Source: Elysia marginata | Taxonomy: Eukaryota > Mollusca > Gastropoda > Plakobranchidae | Direction of reading: 5' to 3' | DNA length: 20,905 nucleotides | Assembly (NCBI GenBank): GCA_019649035.1 | Contig: BMAT01006917.1 | Coordinates: 222,996-243,900 of the forward strand | Part shown: piece by piece, positions 9,046 to 19,194 of the stretch | How positions within the stretch are numbered: the first letter of the stretch is position 1 | Layout: each line of letters begins with the position of its first letter | Program-made: the position numbers and the translations under genes | The notes under the pieces: generated by a model | What the model was told of the DNA's origin: nothing | Database searches by the model: none | What the model saw: only the letters and a program-made list of their open reading frames with translations

Positions 9046-9296
9046 GTTCATGTCGACTGAAGCTCAACCAATATCTCAAAAGTTGCATGAAAATAAAACG
9101 TGAAGATGGGAGACGGAAGCGCATAGAGCAGCATCAGCTAGACAATGAAGAAGGTTTTGAGAGAGCAGAAGAAGACCAAGAAGAGGAGGAGGAAGAAGCA
9201 GAGATGACAGATGATGAAAATGAAGACAGTGATGAAGATGAGGAGGAGGCTCAACTTGATGACTATGGAGCAGGCTCTGACGATGATGGAGAAGAT
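9046..9296 (+). CDS. CLSPN: Claspin exon 10: basic coiled segment and acidic run
   Basis: The donor is GTGAGT. The acceptor is an unusual TTAAG, chosen because it is the only nearby AG that fits phase 1; the resulting reading RLKLNQYLKSCMKIKRE matches human VLKAKLQEAMKLRRFEE. It continues to LDNEEGFERAEED, matching the human LDNEDGFEEEEEE, and then EAEMTDDENEDSDEDEEE. It covers residues 727-810 and leaves in phase 0. The charged Arg/Lys half is predicted helical by eye; the acidic half has several CK2-like serines. Confidence 0.93.
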
Positions 9297-9647
9297 GTGA
9301 GTTTACCTCAGTACTTCTACATGTGCATTGAAGCATGAAAATTTATTTACCCTTGTCTGGGAAGCTTTATTCTCGTACGTGATGAATTTTTTTTATTTTC
9401 CTATTTTTAGGCTGAGGCAGGTGTCTGTTGAATTGACTCCTTTAAATATTGATCTTATCTTGTCTCTGTTAACACGGTACGAAAATTAAAATGTTCAAGC
9501 TAAATTATTTCTCCTTGTCTCTGTGTGTTGTCTCTCCAGTTTTTCTGGAATGTGAAAATTCGGTTAAAATCTTTAACTTTTTTTTTACTTTGGATGGGTT
9601 TTCTAAAGCCAAGTTTATTTTAGTTTTATACTTTCTCTTGTTTTTAG

Positions 9648-9834
9648 TACAACCCACTCCTTGATAATGAGGCCCGCGATGATGATGAAGAAGAAGAGGA
9701 GGATGAAGAAGACCAAAGTGATTTCAATGAAGATTCCAATGATTTCCATCTGAATTTTGAAGTTTCTGATGAAGAGGAAGGTGAAGAGGATAATAAAGAC
9801 AATGAAGATGCAGATAACCAAGAGAATGAGGATG
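9648..9834 (+). CDS. CLSPN: Claspin exon 11: acidic segment
   Basis: It is bounded by TTTTTAG and GTAAGA; phase 0 in, phase 1 out (residues 811-873). After YNPLLDNEARD it is almost entirely Asp/Glu/Asn, with FNEDSNDFHLNFEVSDEEE as the only hydrophobic interruption. It corresponds in position and style to the human glutamate-rich block after LDNEDGF. Its exact residues are not alignable by eye, but frame and position are consistent. Confidence 0.88.
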
Positions 9835-10155
9835 GTAAGATTTTCTTTTTCTTTTGTTAATGTAAGCCTGAAGTTTGGTTTAAATTCCCGAAAGTAAAAC
9901 ATTTTTGTGCACAAATTTCCTTTTCTTCTTTCTCATATTTCTTTCTTTAAAAGGTGAGGAACTCATTTCTAAAAGCATTCTTAATTCACATTTTGGTGGT
10001 AATTAAAGAGACAAATTTGAATAGACTCACCCCACAAGAAAAAGATCGTCTCAAAAAAATTTTGTTGTCATACATTCATTTTTCATTTAAAAGGAAGAAA
10101 TTCCTCTCTATTATACTTTTTTTTTTTAATTTGACGCACATTTATTTTGGACCAG

Positions 10156-10287
10156 ATGAACTAGAGCTTACGAGCTTGAAGAAGAAAAAAAGACGTTCAA
10201 CTGCTTTGCTGAGTGATGACGAAGACGATGAGAAAGAAAAGACAGAGGGTGATACTGAGAGGAAAAAGCCCCCACCGTTTGATGAAG
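10156..10287 (+). CDS. CLSPN: Claspin exon 12: basic patch and phospho-acidic segment
   Basis: It is bounded by GGACCAG and GTATCA; phase 1 in, phase 1 out (residues 873-917). LELTSLKKKKRRSTALLSDDEDDEKEK contains KKKKRR, a good nuclear localisation signal, followed by a CK2-type SDDEDDE. It ends RKKPPPFDE. The open frame extends upstream through the intron by chance. There is no clear human match residue by residue, so assignment rests on phase, splice sites and position. Confidence 0.82.
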
Positions 10288-10879
10288 GTATCATTATTGA
10301 GATGAACTTTTACATGTGCTTTGTTTTGTAAGGTTTTAATAATATACCTTGATCCTCTTGTTGGTAAACATTGGTTTTTTTTTTTTTTAATTTGGCCCTT
10401 TGCTTTTTCATAAGTATTTGGTTTTTATAGCTAAATCTGCTCAATGGACAAGTTGGACTGTTGGTTGTGTTTTACGTAAAATGAGCTTTGTGTGTGTGTG
10501 TTAAGTGATTTTTTTTTTAAATTGATTAGCTTTATGGAACAAATTTCATATGGATTATTTATATATTTTGGTGCTGGTTTTGAAATATATTTTTTTACCA
10601 AACTTCACGCTGCTAACGCCTTACTGTAGCTTGGACTTAAACAGCAAAATTAAAAATAACCACAGTATCTTTACTGCAAAATATGGATAAAAAGTTGAAA
10701 ATCTAGTTTAAGCAACTACTTACTGGTTCTTAGAAGTAACCGGAGACATGTCTTAAAATTAAAAGCATGAGCTTAGATACAATAGGGACTGGATAGTAAA
10801 GCATAAGAAAAGTCTTTTTTTTTTGTTGTTGTTGTTCTTGTTGTTCTTTTAAGACATGCATTTACTTTTCAAACTTCAG
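10288..10879. other. Intron 12, simple repeats
   Basis: It holds a T12 tract near 10377, a (TG)n run at about 10489-10501 and an imperfect (TTG)n run near 10823-10845. No gene is recognised. Confidence 0.6.
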
Positions 10880-10959
10880 AGCACACGTCACAGAGTCTGT
10901 GGTCGAGTGAGATGATGATGACACCGTTATCTAAACATCTAGAGGATACTCAGCCTCAG
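10880..10959 (+). CDS. CLSPN: Claspin exon 13: small Ser/Met-rich exon
   Basis: It is bounded by ACTTCAG and GTCAGA; phase 1 in, phase 0 out (residues 917-943). It reads HTSQSLWSSEMMMTPLSKHL and includes one SQ site. The donor is weaker than average. No certain human counterpart is visible, but skipping it (80 bp) would break the frame, so it is probably constitutive. Confidence 0.78.
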
Positions 10960-11649
10960 GTCAGACTTTCTCTAAATAGTTCTAAGATAATTAGTCAGTC
11001 TTTCCTCTTTGTTTGTCTTGTCCATCTTCATGTTGCTAACATGTTGGTTTATTTGAGACATACACCAAATTGACACTGACCCACCATACATATCTCTGTT
11101 AAATATCTCATGATTTTTACGTAAAATTGCAAAAATTGTCCATCGTTTGAAACCCCTCTTTTTTAGCAGGATTTGTTTTTATTCGTTTTGAATGTTATTT
11201 TTTTTTTGCATTCGAAATATTTTTTTTCTAAACCTGTTCACAAGACAGCAGCATAGGAAACACACTAGGCGCCATGTTTTTATGTTTGTTACTTTTGTAC
11301 CAAATTAATATCTTTTGGCTTTAATATTTTATACATTGTTATGTTTTGTTCTCGGTTTGTTTTTAATTTCCTAGCACTTCTTATCAAGAATGGTCAAGTT
11401 TTAATTAGACAAAGCTGTATTTTATTCTTTTATTGGAATTCATGACTTTTTGTTAAGTTCTTATCGTCTTACTACAAAGCTCATGTGAGAGAATCCAAAT
11501 TCATCTTCCAATCCTAAACTTCATATAGCGTCCAATAGGAACCTCAGCCTTCTGGAATTTTCATATCACTGACTGAAAACCTTTTTTTATACTGTGTTTT
11601 ATTGCGTTCCATAGCAATCAATAAATTATACTTTGAACTGTCTGTGTAG
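10960..11649. other. Intron 13, nothing recognised
   Basis: T-rich intron with several T8-T9 tracts and no other structure noted. Confidence 0.55.
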
Positions 11650-11810
11650 GGTCAGACCAAGTTCAGACGACAGAGCTCCTGCTCTCCTGATCTGTACGCG
11701 ACTGCGTCTGTTGCCGAGGAGTCTGAGTCAAGTCCAGGTCCAAATAGTCACAATGACTCACACTCACAAAGTTTTGATTATGCCCACTCTCAGATGTTGG
11801 ATGCAGATGG
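11650..11810 (+). CDS. CLSPN: Claspin exon 14: segment before the Chk1-binding region
   Basis: It is bounded by GTGTAG and GTATGT; phase 0 in, phase 2 out. It includes RRQSSCSPDLYATASV, comparable with human EDSQDLYNASPE, and ends HSQSFDYAHSQMLDADG, matching human DTQSQLLDADGFL. This is the conserved lead-in to the Chk1-binding repeats. Several SQ and SP motifs are present. Confidence 0.93.
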
Positions 11811-12606
11811 GTATGTTTTCTTGCTCAAATGAAACTGATAAACCAGCCTGTGTTTAAGAAATTTATCCTCAAATGCGTTATATTTTTTATATAATATTAT
11901 ATTTCTCCTGAAAATGACAACTGTTAGCTGTTGCACATGTGGGGAAAAAGTAAATGGCCCCAAAAAAATATTTTGCTATCTAAAAAGTTAAGAAGATTAG
12001 GGGGAAAATGAGAATTGAAAGTGTTCAAACCTGACCGTATTGAAGATGTTTAAAAAGAGGCAGACACCCAGACAGAAGGACACAGAGACAGAGAGATGAA
12101 AAAAAATTATTCAAAAAGCTACCAAAATTTTAGAACATATAATTATATAATTACAAGATGTTCCTTCATGGCACAGAAAGCTTTCTCACAGCAAAGTTTG
12201 TAAGTGCTAGGGCCTCTGAAACATATCTTTTTTTAATATGGTTAATTCACTTTTGTTTGGCAGCAAGGGTCATCAAAATGTCTTTTTTTTATCTTTGTCC
12301 TCTACTGTTGAAATGTTCCATTTTCTTCAGATCATCAGTTGTAAGGAAAAATCTCAAAAACTTGACATGAAAAAAACAAAACAAAACAAGGTCATTGTTT
12401 TGTAAACAGCCCTGCCTGGAGCAATGAAGGGGCACTGCCTTCCATAAGGTTTCACAGTAGATTACTGCCTTCTGATTGTGTCAGAAAGAGCCCTCACAAA
12501 AAAAGTTTTTACATTCTTAAAGTGAGATTCAATGGCTGTTTTGATTCCATAGATTTTTTTAAAAAATATTTCACAACTTTATCCCCAAATAAACAATCTT
12601 TTACAG
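11811..12606. other. Intron 14, short purine-rich stretch
   Basis: A degenerate AGAC/CAGA-rich stretch lies at about 12057-12097, and short AT repeats near 11885-11905 and 12140. A 70-codon open frame at 12158-12370 shows nothing recognisable. Confidence 0.5.
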
Positions 12607-12695
12607 ATACCTGAAAGTAGCCCAGACCCAGAGGCCACCCAAATCCAGGATTTCTTTGTTGGCCCAGAATTCTTCAGATGACGCAAACGCTTTTG
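12607..12695 (+). CDS. CLSPN: Claspin exon 15: DADGYL continuation
   Basis: It is bounded by TTTTACAG and GTATGT; phase 2 in, phase 1 out. The junction rebuilds LDADGYLKV, equal to human LLDADGFLNV. It continues VAQTQRPPKSRISLLAQNSS, comparable to human RNQYQALKPRLPLASMDEN. Two TQ/SS-rich sites are present. Confidence 0.93.
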
Positions 12696-13366
12696 GTATG
12701 TGTTGTCTAGGGCCAACATATCTATTTCTGTTTGTGTCCAGTAGTATTATTAAATCAAAGGCAAAGAATTAAAATTTTATTGTTTTTGTTCAAGAACAAT
12801 GAAAAAGTATAAACTACTAAATTGTAAGCTGTAACTTACTGTTTGAAGATTAAATTGTATGTGAAATATTAACATCCAAACTTTTAGTCATTGGTTTATA
12901 TTACAGAAGGAGAAAAAGTCATTAAAAAATTGCGGTAAGAGATAGGATTTTAGAACCAATTTGCAAAGATTAGTCTAGGAATTGCTCACCTTGGACAGTC
13001 AATAAAGACAAAATTTGATGTATAAATGAAATAATCTTCTCTCATAGCCAATTTCACACCATGTTTCCCACGACAGAAACTAGAACTCAGTTATGGATTT
13101 CTGTTTGATGTTGAATCAGTCTCTCTTTATTTACTTTGAGTATGTCCATGACTTTTACGAATATTAAAAGATTAAAGTCATTCTGTCTTTAGATCTTTTT
13201 ATAACTGTGTCTTAGCACTTGCTCCAAAATCCTAATCCAAAAAATAAAAACAAAGAGGATGAGTTACAGATAGATGTCAGTGCTGAGTCTGTAGACTTGG
13301 CAACCTAAAAGTATTTATATTTCTGACCTGACATGAAGCTGGTTTATCAATATTTTTTCTCCATAG
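12696..13366. other. Intron 15, with a candidate cryptic microexon
   Basis: AT-rich. It contains a 28-bp segment at 12907-12934 with a good acceptor (ATTACAG) and donor (GTAAGA), discussed in the findings. Nothing else is recognised. Confidence 0.5.
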
Positions 13367-13496
13367 GCTCCAGTATGTCTATTGGAAAAATATTTGGAGG
13401 TGTCACCAGCCAAGCTCATGGCAACACAAAAGACAATGATAATGATGACGATGATGAAAACATGAAAGAGTTGATGGGTCTTTGCTCTGGAAAATT
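13367..13496 (+). CDS. CLSPN: Claspin exon 16: first part of Chk1-binding motif
   Basis: It is bounded by CCATAG and GTAAGT; phase 1 in, phase 2 out. After SSMSIGKIFGGVTSQ and an Asn/Asp run comes ENMKELMGLCSGK, almost identical to human ENMEELLNLCSGKF. In vertebrates the Ser/Thr after Cys in LC(S/T)GxF is phosphorylated and then binds the Chk1 kinase domain; here it is the serine at 13486-13488. The final Phe codon is split by the intron (TT / C). I see only this one motif where vertebrates have three. Confidence 0.96.
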
Positions 13497-14107
13497 GTAA
13501 GTTTCTTAGCTAGGATCATACGTGAGGTGGCCAGGGTGTATAGGATACAAGTTGTTGAGACTAGTTTTGAGCTTGAGAGAATATATAATACTTTCTTATA
13601 TGATCATCTATTTGCATTGCCTTGAAAGAAAATAAGTCAAGATATAATTTTTTTGACCACTTCAAGGCCTAAGAATACTTTTTTAAACAATGTTAACATC
13701 TTAATATGTGGCAATCCTGGCTTGTGTGTGATTGACTGTGGTATCTCCTCATTTGTGAAGTGGAAAGCTTTTAGAGAAATGGAAAGATGTAAGATAAAAT
13801 AAGTAATAAGGTTGAATAATGTACAAATATCAACAGAAGAAAGATATTGCATGTAATTAGGTTTTTTTGTTTTTTGTTTTAATGAGAGAAACAGGTCCAG
13901 TTAATAATAAGAGAATACCAGTCTCCATAAACAATAGAAGTAACCTAGATTGCTAAAAGAATCCTTTATATTACCCACTAAAAGATAATTGCTGTACAAA
14001 TAATGAAACAATGTGAAGAAGGTACCTTCACCACCCTATGATCTGCCTGTCTCTGTCTATCTCCCTCACTCCCTCTACAACTGAAATTTTGTTTTTCCAC
14101 CTATTAG

Positions 14108-14282
14108 CCCCAAAGCAGATGATGAAGATTCACTACCATCATCTCAGTCACGGTTGAAACGAACTCAGAGTTTTGAAGCGAAAGGTCTGTTTGATGACGG
14201 TTATGACGACGATGTGTATGATCCTTTCCATGTCCTGTCACAGGATGAGAATGCCCAAGATTTTCAGTCCCTGAAGCAAAAG
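14108..14282 (+). CDS. CLSPN: Claspin exon 17: end of Chk1-binding motif, acidic patch start
   Basis: It is bounded by CTATTAG and GTATAC; phase 2 in, phase 0 out. Its first base completes the Phe of LCSGKF. It continues PKADDEDSLPSSQSRLKRTQ, carrying SQ and TQ sites, then GLFDDGYDDDVYDPFHVLSQDEN, comparable to human EEEFGDFRLVSNDNEF. This begins the acidic patch that in vertebrate Claspin recruits Cdc7 kinase. Confidence 0.94.
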
Positions 14283-14694
14283 GTATACTCCCCCTCTGTG
14301 ACTCTTCTTTTTGTACATGAAACCCTGTCATAATAACACTAGCGAAACCAAAAAGTGCTTGACTGACTTAACTGAAATGGCCTTGAATGCCCAGGTTACT
14401 TTTCTTAGAAAAATTATCCTGGCTCAACCAAATTTTTCTTATGACGAGGAAAATGCATTCTGTTCCCATAACTTTGTTTTAAAACTAAAAGGATTCCTCT
14501 GTACTTATTTTTGGTTTAAGTTTTTGCCAAACATATACAACTAAGACATTTATTTTTGAATTTCGGCTCTAACCTTTTGATTTACGTGCCTTTATTCTTT
14601 GCTTCTTCCTTCACTGCATCATGTTAAAGCTTTTTGTAGTATCAAATGAATTGTCCTTTTTGCAAATCCAATGTTTGTGAAATTTCTCTTTCAG

Positions 14695-14828
14695 TCTGTT
14701 TTTACTGATAGCGATGACGAGAATAAAGAGAACAAGGACTTAGATGAGGCAGACTCAGATGATGGAAGCGAAGATGAGGAAAGTACAGAAGTGCATAAAT
14801 TCACAGGCTTCAAAGATAAGAAACGAGG
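14695..14828 (+). CDS. CLSPN: Claspin exon 18: acidic patch with KEN box
   Basis: It is bounded by TTTCAG and GTGTGT; phase 0 in, phase 2 out. SVFTDSDDENKENKDLDEAD has a KEN at 14725-14733, a second candidate APC/C-Cdh1 box, set in CK2/Cdc7-type acidic serines. It ends HKFTGFKDKKRG, a short basic turn before the next exon. A donor two bases later is possible (GTGTAT) but would break the frame with exon 19. Confidence 0.92.
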
Positions 14829-15586
14829 GTGTGTATACTGTGTCAAATAATTTACCTTACGTTGACCTTTGTTTTACTGTTCATTAAGTTTGTTCTTTTT
14901 GTTTTTCTAGTCAGTAAAGAAAATTGGATCATGTGCAAGTTTGTGCTTTTTAAATTTCAAAATTTTTTAGGATTCACAAAAACTGATAATTTTTTCAAAG
15001 AATGAAGTTATTGAAATGGAAACTCAAGAAACTGCAAGTGAACTACATGGGTGCAAGTTTTCCGGTTTTTGCAGGAATTCTGATTTTTTAAAACATTTTC
15101 ATGCAATTTACAGTAGCTCAAAAACAGGAATGTTAACATTATGAATACTAAAAAACTTAAAAGAAAACATATGAAGTTTAGATTCCTGCTTATCTGTCTA
15201 TGGATGTTCTCTTAAGATGACAGATACAAGCCACTCTATCATGGAAACCAAGCCCATGAGGTTTGATTAAAAAAAAAATAACAGCTTTGTATAAAGAGTA
15301 AGCTATTATGACACTGATGGTTTTGCGCATAAATATTATTTAGAGACATCAGGTAAAAATCAGCACCAAGCAGGAGTCCTCATAGAGATCTTGCGAATAT
15401 TTACTTGCTATTTATGTGTAAGCTGCTTGCATCCCTGGTACTTTTTCAGTCTTCAAAGGTATAAATGCTACAATAATCAATTTTGAAAAAGTTATAAGCT
15501 TCATAGCTGATTCTTTCTTTAGTTCATTATTACATGTATACTTTACTTAAACCTTGTTCTTTTTTTCTTTTTTTAATTTTTTTCAG
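14829..15586. other. Intron 18, nothing recognised
   Basis: AT-rich intron of 758 bp. No repeat or gene is seen. It has a long T/C-rich tract before the acceptor (15556-15586). Confidence 0.55.
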
Positions 15587-15627
15587 AATAAGACGTGAAT
15601 TTTTAGAAGAAGAGGCTGAATTATCAG
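15587..15627 (+). CDS. CLSPN: Claspin exon 19: 41-bp microexon
   Basis: It is bounded by a long pyrimidine tract with TTTCAG and by GTAAAT; phase 2 in, phase 1 out. It encodes IRREFLEEEAELSG, matching human RLRKYLEDEAEVSGSD. This conserved helix starts the MRC1-like domain. At 41 bp it is the smallest exon. Skipping it would shift the frame and remove the conserved C-terminal block. Confidence 0.95.
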
Positions 15628-16115
15628 GTAAATCTTAAATAAGGAAGAAAAAAATAAAGGGGAGGCCGGGGTTGGGGCTAATCAAGCAAAAAGTTGAGTC
15701 AAAAAACATAATTGTTTGCAAATTATGTGCATGTATACATTAGTGTGATATGTATAAAATCCTCTCCTCTTAATTTAGAAGTTTCTACTGAAATCACACC
15801 CTGTCCAGCCGCATTCACTAAATATTTATCTTTTTTTTTCTTTTTAGTAATCTTGTATTGCTTATCTGGATGCTATACTTCAATGAGGCTGATACTTATA
15901 GACACGTTTTCATGATGGCTTAAATCTTTCCACCTTTTCGACAGAGCAACAATAAATACTGCACATATATATAAAATTTCCTGCAACATCGAAACATTTC
16001 AGTATGGCTCTGTTATATCTATTCATAACACCATTAGTTTTATCAGCAATATGTCTGATATTTACGATGAGATATGATAAGATAATGACTAAGAATGTCT
16101 GATATTTTTCGACAG
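15628..16115. other. Intron 19, G-run element near the donor
   Basis: A G-rich stretch at 15659-15677 (three GGGG runs and one GG) begins 31 bases after the microexon donor. G runs at such positions often act as intronic splicing enhancers. The rest is AT-rich. Confidence 0.5.
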
Positions 16116-16248
16116 GCAGTGAATTTGACAGCGATGAGAATTTGGACTTGGCTGAGGAGGACGATATCCTGGAGGAAGAGGAAGGAGACCGTGATACCGC
16201 CGGCCTATCAGAGAGCAAACTCAGAAACCAAGTGGGCAGGCTGCACAT
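16116..16248 (+). CDS. CLSPN: Claspin exon 20: MRC1-like domain, acidic part
   Basis: It is bounded by TCGACAG and GTAAGT; phase 1 in, phase 2 out. The junction gives AELSGSEFDSDEN, like human AEVSGSDVGSEDE. An acidic run (LAEEDDILEEEEGD) follows, then LRNQVGRLHM, aligned with human LQSQIKKIHMK. The shape is the same as vertebrate Claspin: acidic spacer followed by a short amphipathic helix. Confidence 0.96.
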
Positions 16249-17255
16249 GTAAGTCTCAAATTTATTCTGGGACAAATGTGTAAACAGAACAGTTTTTAAT
16301 CGATTATTGACTTCAAATGTTCTTGAAATGTCTTGCGTTAGTCTTTCATTTTTTAAATTAAGTTTACAATTTAAATGCGAGGAATACTATAAATATTAAC
16401 TGGATGTTTACTAAATGAGAAACTAATGTGAATACTGTAACCAGAAGAGCTTAGCATTTAAACTTTCATGAATCCCAGTTGCCTTCGATCTGTCCTCGCA
16501 ATATATATCTATGTTTTAGATTTAAACCCTTAACAAAACAATTGTCAGATAAGCGTTAGTATTATAACTTTGCACTATCTGAACATATTTTTTATGATAG
16601 GTAAGTTAGCAGGAGGAAGGAAATCACTAATTCAAGTTTATTCAGTCAATACAAAGTACATGTATTGAAAATAAGCAATGCTCAGTCAGGCTGACTGATT
16701 TCAACATTGTAAATACTACAGTAAACTACACTATTCTAGAATATCAGCCGGGGGAAGGGCAAGGGCAATAGACTGTGGTGCATTGTTAGACCTTTAACTC
16801 AGTATCTTGTGCACATGTTATAAAATCTGAGAGCTGAGGGAGGGGGGGGTGTTGGTGTAGCTGCAATAACCACAGAACCACAAAGTTAGTGCACAAATCA
16901 CTTAGGTGTTTTTGAGTGTGGCCTAACAATTTTATCCACTAGTCACTGCCTGTTTAGTTCATAGCTCCACCAACTCAGGGTGCCGTTAAGGCAGAAATGA
17001 AGGTCATTGATGCCCTTATACCAGTAAAAGTTATTGATTTTTAATAGAAGAAAAAGGGGTGTGGATAAAAGCCATTACAGCTGGAGTTGCCGTTAAAACC
17101 CTAGTAGCCAGTATGTATGGACTCAACTGTAATTCTAATTTCTATCAGATTTCATTTTGAGATGTATTTTCCAAACCTTAAATGGTTTATATTTATTTAG
17201 CAACTCAAAACACTTCATATCATATTGAAGCAAATGAATTTTTCTATCTAATCAG
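16249..17255. other. Intron 20, G-runs, no gene
   Basis: A GC-richer patch from about 16740 to 17110 includes G-runs at 16750-16765 and 16838-16849, and looks like inserted, decayed repeat DNA. I could not place it in any family. The rest is AT-rich. Confidence 0.45.
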
Positions 17256-17377
17256 GAAACAGCTTCAAGATGATGACGATCGTGAGATAATGAGGTACAA
17301 AGAAATGTATTTGCAAGATGGTGATCTGTACACAGATGGAAAAGGTCGTAGGAGGAATTTTCGATGGAAGGACATAG
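17256..17377 (+). CDS. CLSPN: Claspin exon 21: core of MRC1-like domain
   Basis: It is bounded by AATCAG and GTGGGT; phase 2 in, phase 1 out (residues 1231-1272). It encodes KQLQDDDDREIMRYKEMYL followed by QDGDLYTDGKGRRRNFRWKD. Human has [36 protein letters not shown] at the same place. This is the most conserved stretch of the Claspin/Mrc1 family and the strongest single evidence for the gene. Its biochemical role is not read from the sequence. Confidence 0.98.
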
Positions 17378-18394
17378 GTGGGTATATTTGTTGAAACAGG
17401 TAGAGAAAAAAAACAAGTAAAGGTGTATTATTTACAATCATGAACTCTGGCACTACTTTTATCATCAGCTACGGTTTTTTAAGAGGTGAGTGTTGACACA
17501 ATTGCTAAGACACATGACCGCTTTCTGAGGGATTTATAGTTCAATCTCCAGTCGGGGCAAAATTTTATTTGCTTCCTTGTGCCCACCCAGCACTTGATGG
17601 GTAGCCAGGTATCTTAACATTAAGCAAAAAAAGGCAGCGAGGAAAGCATTGGCCAACTACCTCACTATGGCACAAGCCTGAAAAATAAGGACCCTGCACC
17701 TTGTTCTCTCGATAGTCTTGATATGGGAAACTTTGCTTTACTTGACTACGTTTTTTTTTTAATAATGATCTCCTACCACAAGTGCCAGTCCTTTGATTCG
17801 ATGTTAGAAATTATAAATTTGAAGAATGGTACCAGTTAAAAATTTTCTTTCTCTTTTTCTTACTGATTTGAATCAGAAAAAAATGTTAACGTCATTTCAA
17901 AGAATTATGTCAAATGCAATTCAGATAGGATATTTCAAACCTCTAGGGGAGAAAATTGAATTTCAAATTGTAAGTAGATACATTACAAAAGAAAAAAATA
18001 TAATTGGCAATCTGAATAGAGTTTGAATCAAGCAGCTTTGATTTTCCAGGTTCAAATTCTGTGGACTCCACTCTAATTTGAAATATTGAAAAGCTCAGAA
18101 AAATGAATTTTCTATTGAAAAGTAAAAAAAATTGCATTGTTTCACTTATTTGGACGTTTTGTAATGTATGATTGATTACAACTCATCAAAAATTCTTTGG
18201 TTTGTTTAAAAAGGTATAATAATATATTCAAACAAATGTTTTTAAAAAATTGTTTTTTTAAGAAAGTCATTAGTACACTTTACTGTCCACCTCATATAAA
18301 TATTTTTGTTTGGAACAAAAAAAAAAAAAAGACAATTAATGCAAACTCAAGATGGACTTATCATGTATCAAGAATTGGCCTGTTGTGATTTCAG
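17378..18394. other. Intron 21, contains a SINE-like insert
   Basis: The first 400 bp include a tRNA-derived SINE-like element, listed separately. The rest is AT-rich, with an A15 tract near 18316-18330 and several short open frames that look random. Confidence 0.5.
17478..17760 (+). mobile_element. Decayed tRNA-derived SINE-like element
   Basis: GTTCAATCTCC at 17539-17549 resembles a Pol III B box (consensus GGTTCRANNCC), preceded about 30 bases upstream by a tRNA-like GCTAAGACACATGACCG. A more complex body with GCACTTGATGGGTAGCCAGG and CATTGGCCAACTACCTCACT follows, and a T10 tract closes it. The body feels like SINEs of marine invertebrates, but I cannot name the family. Boundaries are approximate. 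Confidence 0.4.
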
Positions 18395-18516
18395 ACAACA
18401 ACTCCCAACAAGACATGTTCACAAACGAGTCTGATGAGGAGCCTGTGGAGGAGGACCCCGAGGAAACCCAGTGGAGAAAACATAGATATGAAAGAGACAA
18501 GTTTTTGGAAGAATCT
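18395..18516 (+). CDS. CLSPN: Claspin exon 22: end of MRC1-like domain
   Basis: It is bounded by GATTTCAG and GTAAGT; phase 1 in, phase 0 out. The junction makes KDIDNNSQQDMFTNESDEE, matching human KNIDDASQMDLFHRDSDDD. It ends ETQWRKHRYERDKFLEES, matching human EARWRKERIEREQWLRD. The WRK-R-ER-FL pattern is a conserved basic helix. An SQ site (NNSQQD) is shared with human. Confidence 0.97.
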
Positions 18517-19194
18517 GTAAGTTTTTAGCTTTTTAGGATTGATGTCTTATTCAGAGATTGTGGGTTTAGCAGGTTTTTCCACAATTTTGCAGTTTAATAT
18601 AACTTTTTGTGCTGCCTATACTTTCTGTATAAAGTGCTAAAATATAAATTTTATCAGAGTTGATGCTTTTTTTGCATGAAGGTAAGTGTTTTTGAAGGTT
18701 TGTTCCCATCCTTGCTTACACAAAAAATAACTATGTCTTTCCATTATTAAATTTTTTAGTTGCACTCACTTTTAATTTAATTTGTTTCGAATATTCTGTA
18801 GCGTAATCAATTTGCATGTCTTCCTGTTGACCAAAATAATATTGATGACCGTTCACTACCACTGAATGTTCATTTTCCAACATAAATCAGGGACGGGTAT
18901 ATTCAGGATTTTTTTTCAATTTTGAATAAGAAAAATCCTGATCTGGATATACACTACTTTTTGTTGGTAAATTTCTTATTGAGAAGCAGATCTTACTGCT
19001 ATATTGACTTTACTTGTACTGTTTGTGTGAATTGCATCAGCACACTTTGAAATAATTAATCTTTAAAGCAATGTTTTACGATGCACGCCCTGACATCAGG
19101 ATTTTTTTTTTCACAAGTAGTGCCAACCCCTGATAAATTTTGGCACCTCTTCTGAGTGCAGTCTTTCAATGTAATTTTTTTCTCACTTCCGTAG
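18517..19194. other. Intron 22, with an inverted repeat
   Basis: CAGGATTTTT at 18904-18913 pairs with AAAAATCCTG at 18931-18940, and flanking GTATAT (18897) pairs with ATATAC (18947-18952). A third CAGGATTTTT occurs at 19097. No gene is seen. Confidence 0.55.
18897..18952. repeat. Imperfect inverted repeat (hairpin)
   Basis: A 10-bp perfect stem (CAGGATTTTT / AAAAATCCTG) with a 17-nt loop is extended, after a small bulge, by six outer pairs (GTATAT / ATATAC). It may be a small MITE remnant or an RNA hairpin in the intron. Confidence 0.55.

Noticed and set aside
9411..9432. Possible exon after TTTTTAG at 9410
   Set aside because: The frame closes at once and adds nothing that fits Claspin; exon 10 joins exon 11 in phase without it.
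9954..10155. Long open frame upstream of exon 12
   Set aside because: Only the part after the GGACCAG acceptor fits phase and composition; the upstream part is AT-rich intron that happens to be open.
12057..12097. AGAC-rich stretch as a microsatellite
   Set aside because: Too degenerate and short to call a repeat array.
16740..17110. GC-richer patch in intron 20 as a transposon
   Set aside because: No terminal repeats, Pol III boxes or coding remnants could be identified, so it is noted only as unclassified intron sequence.
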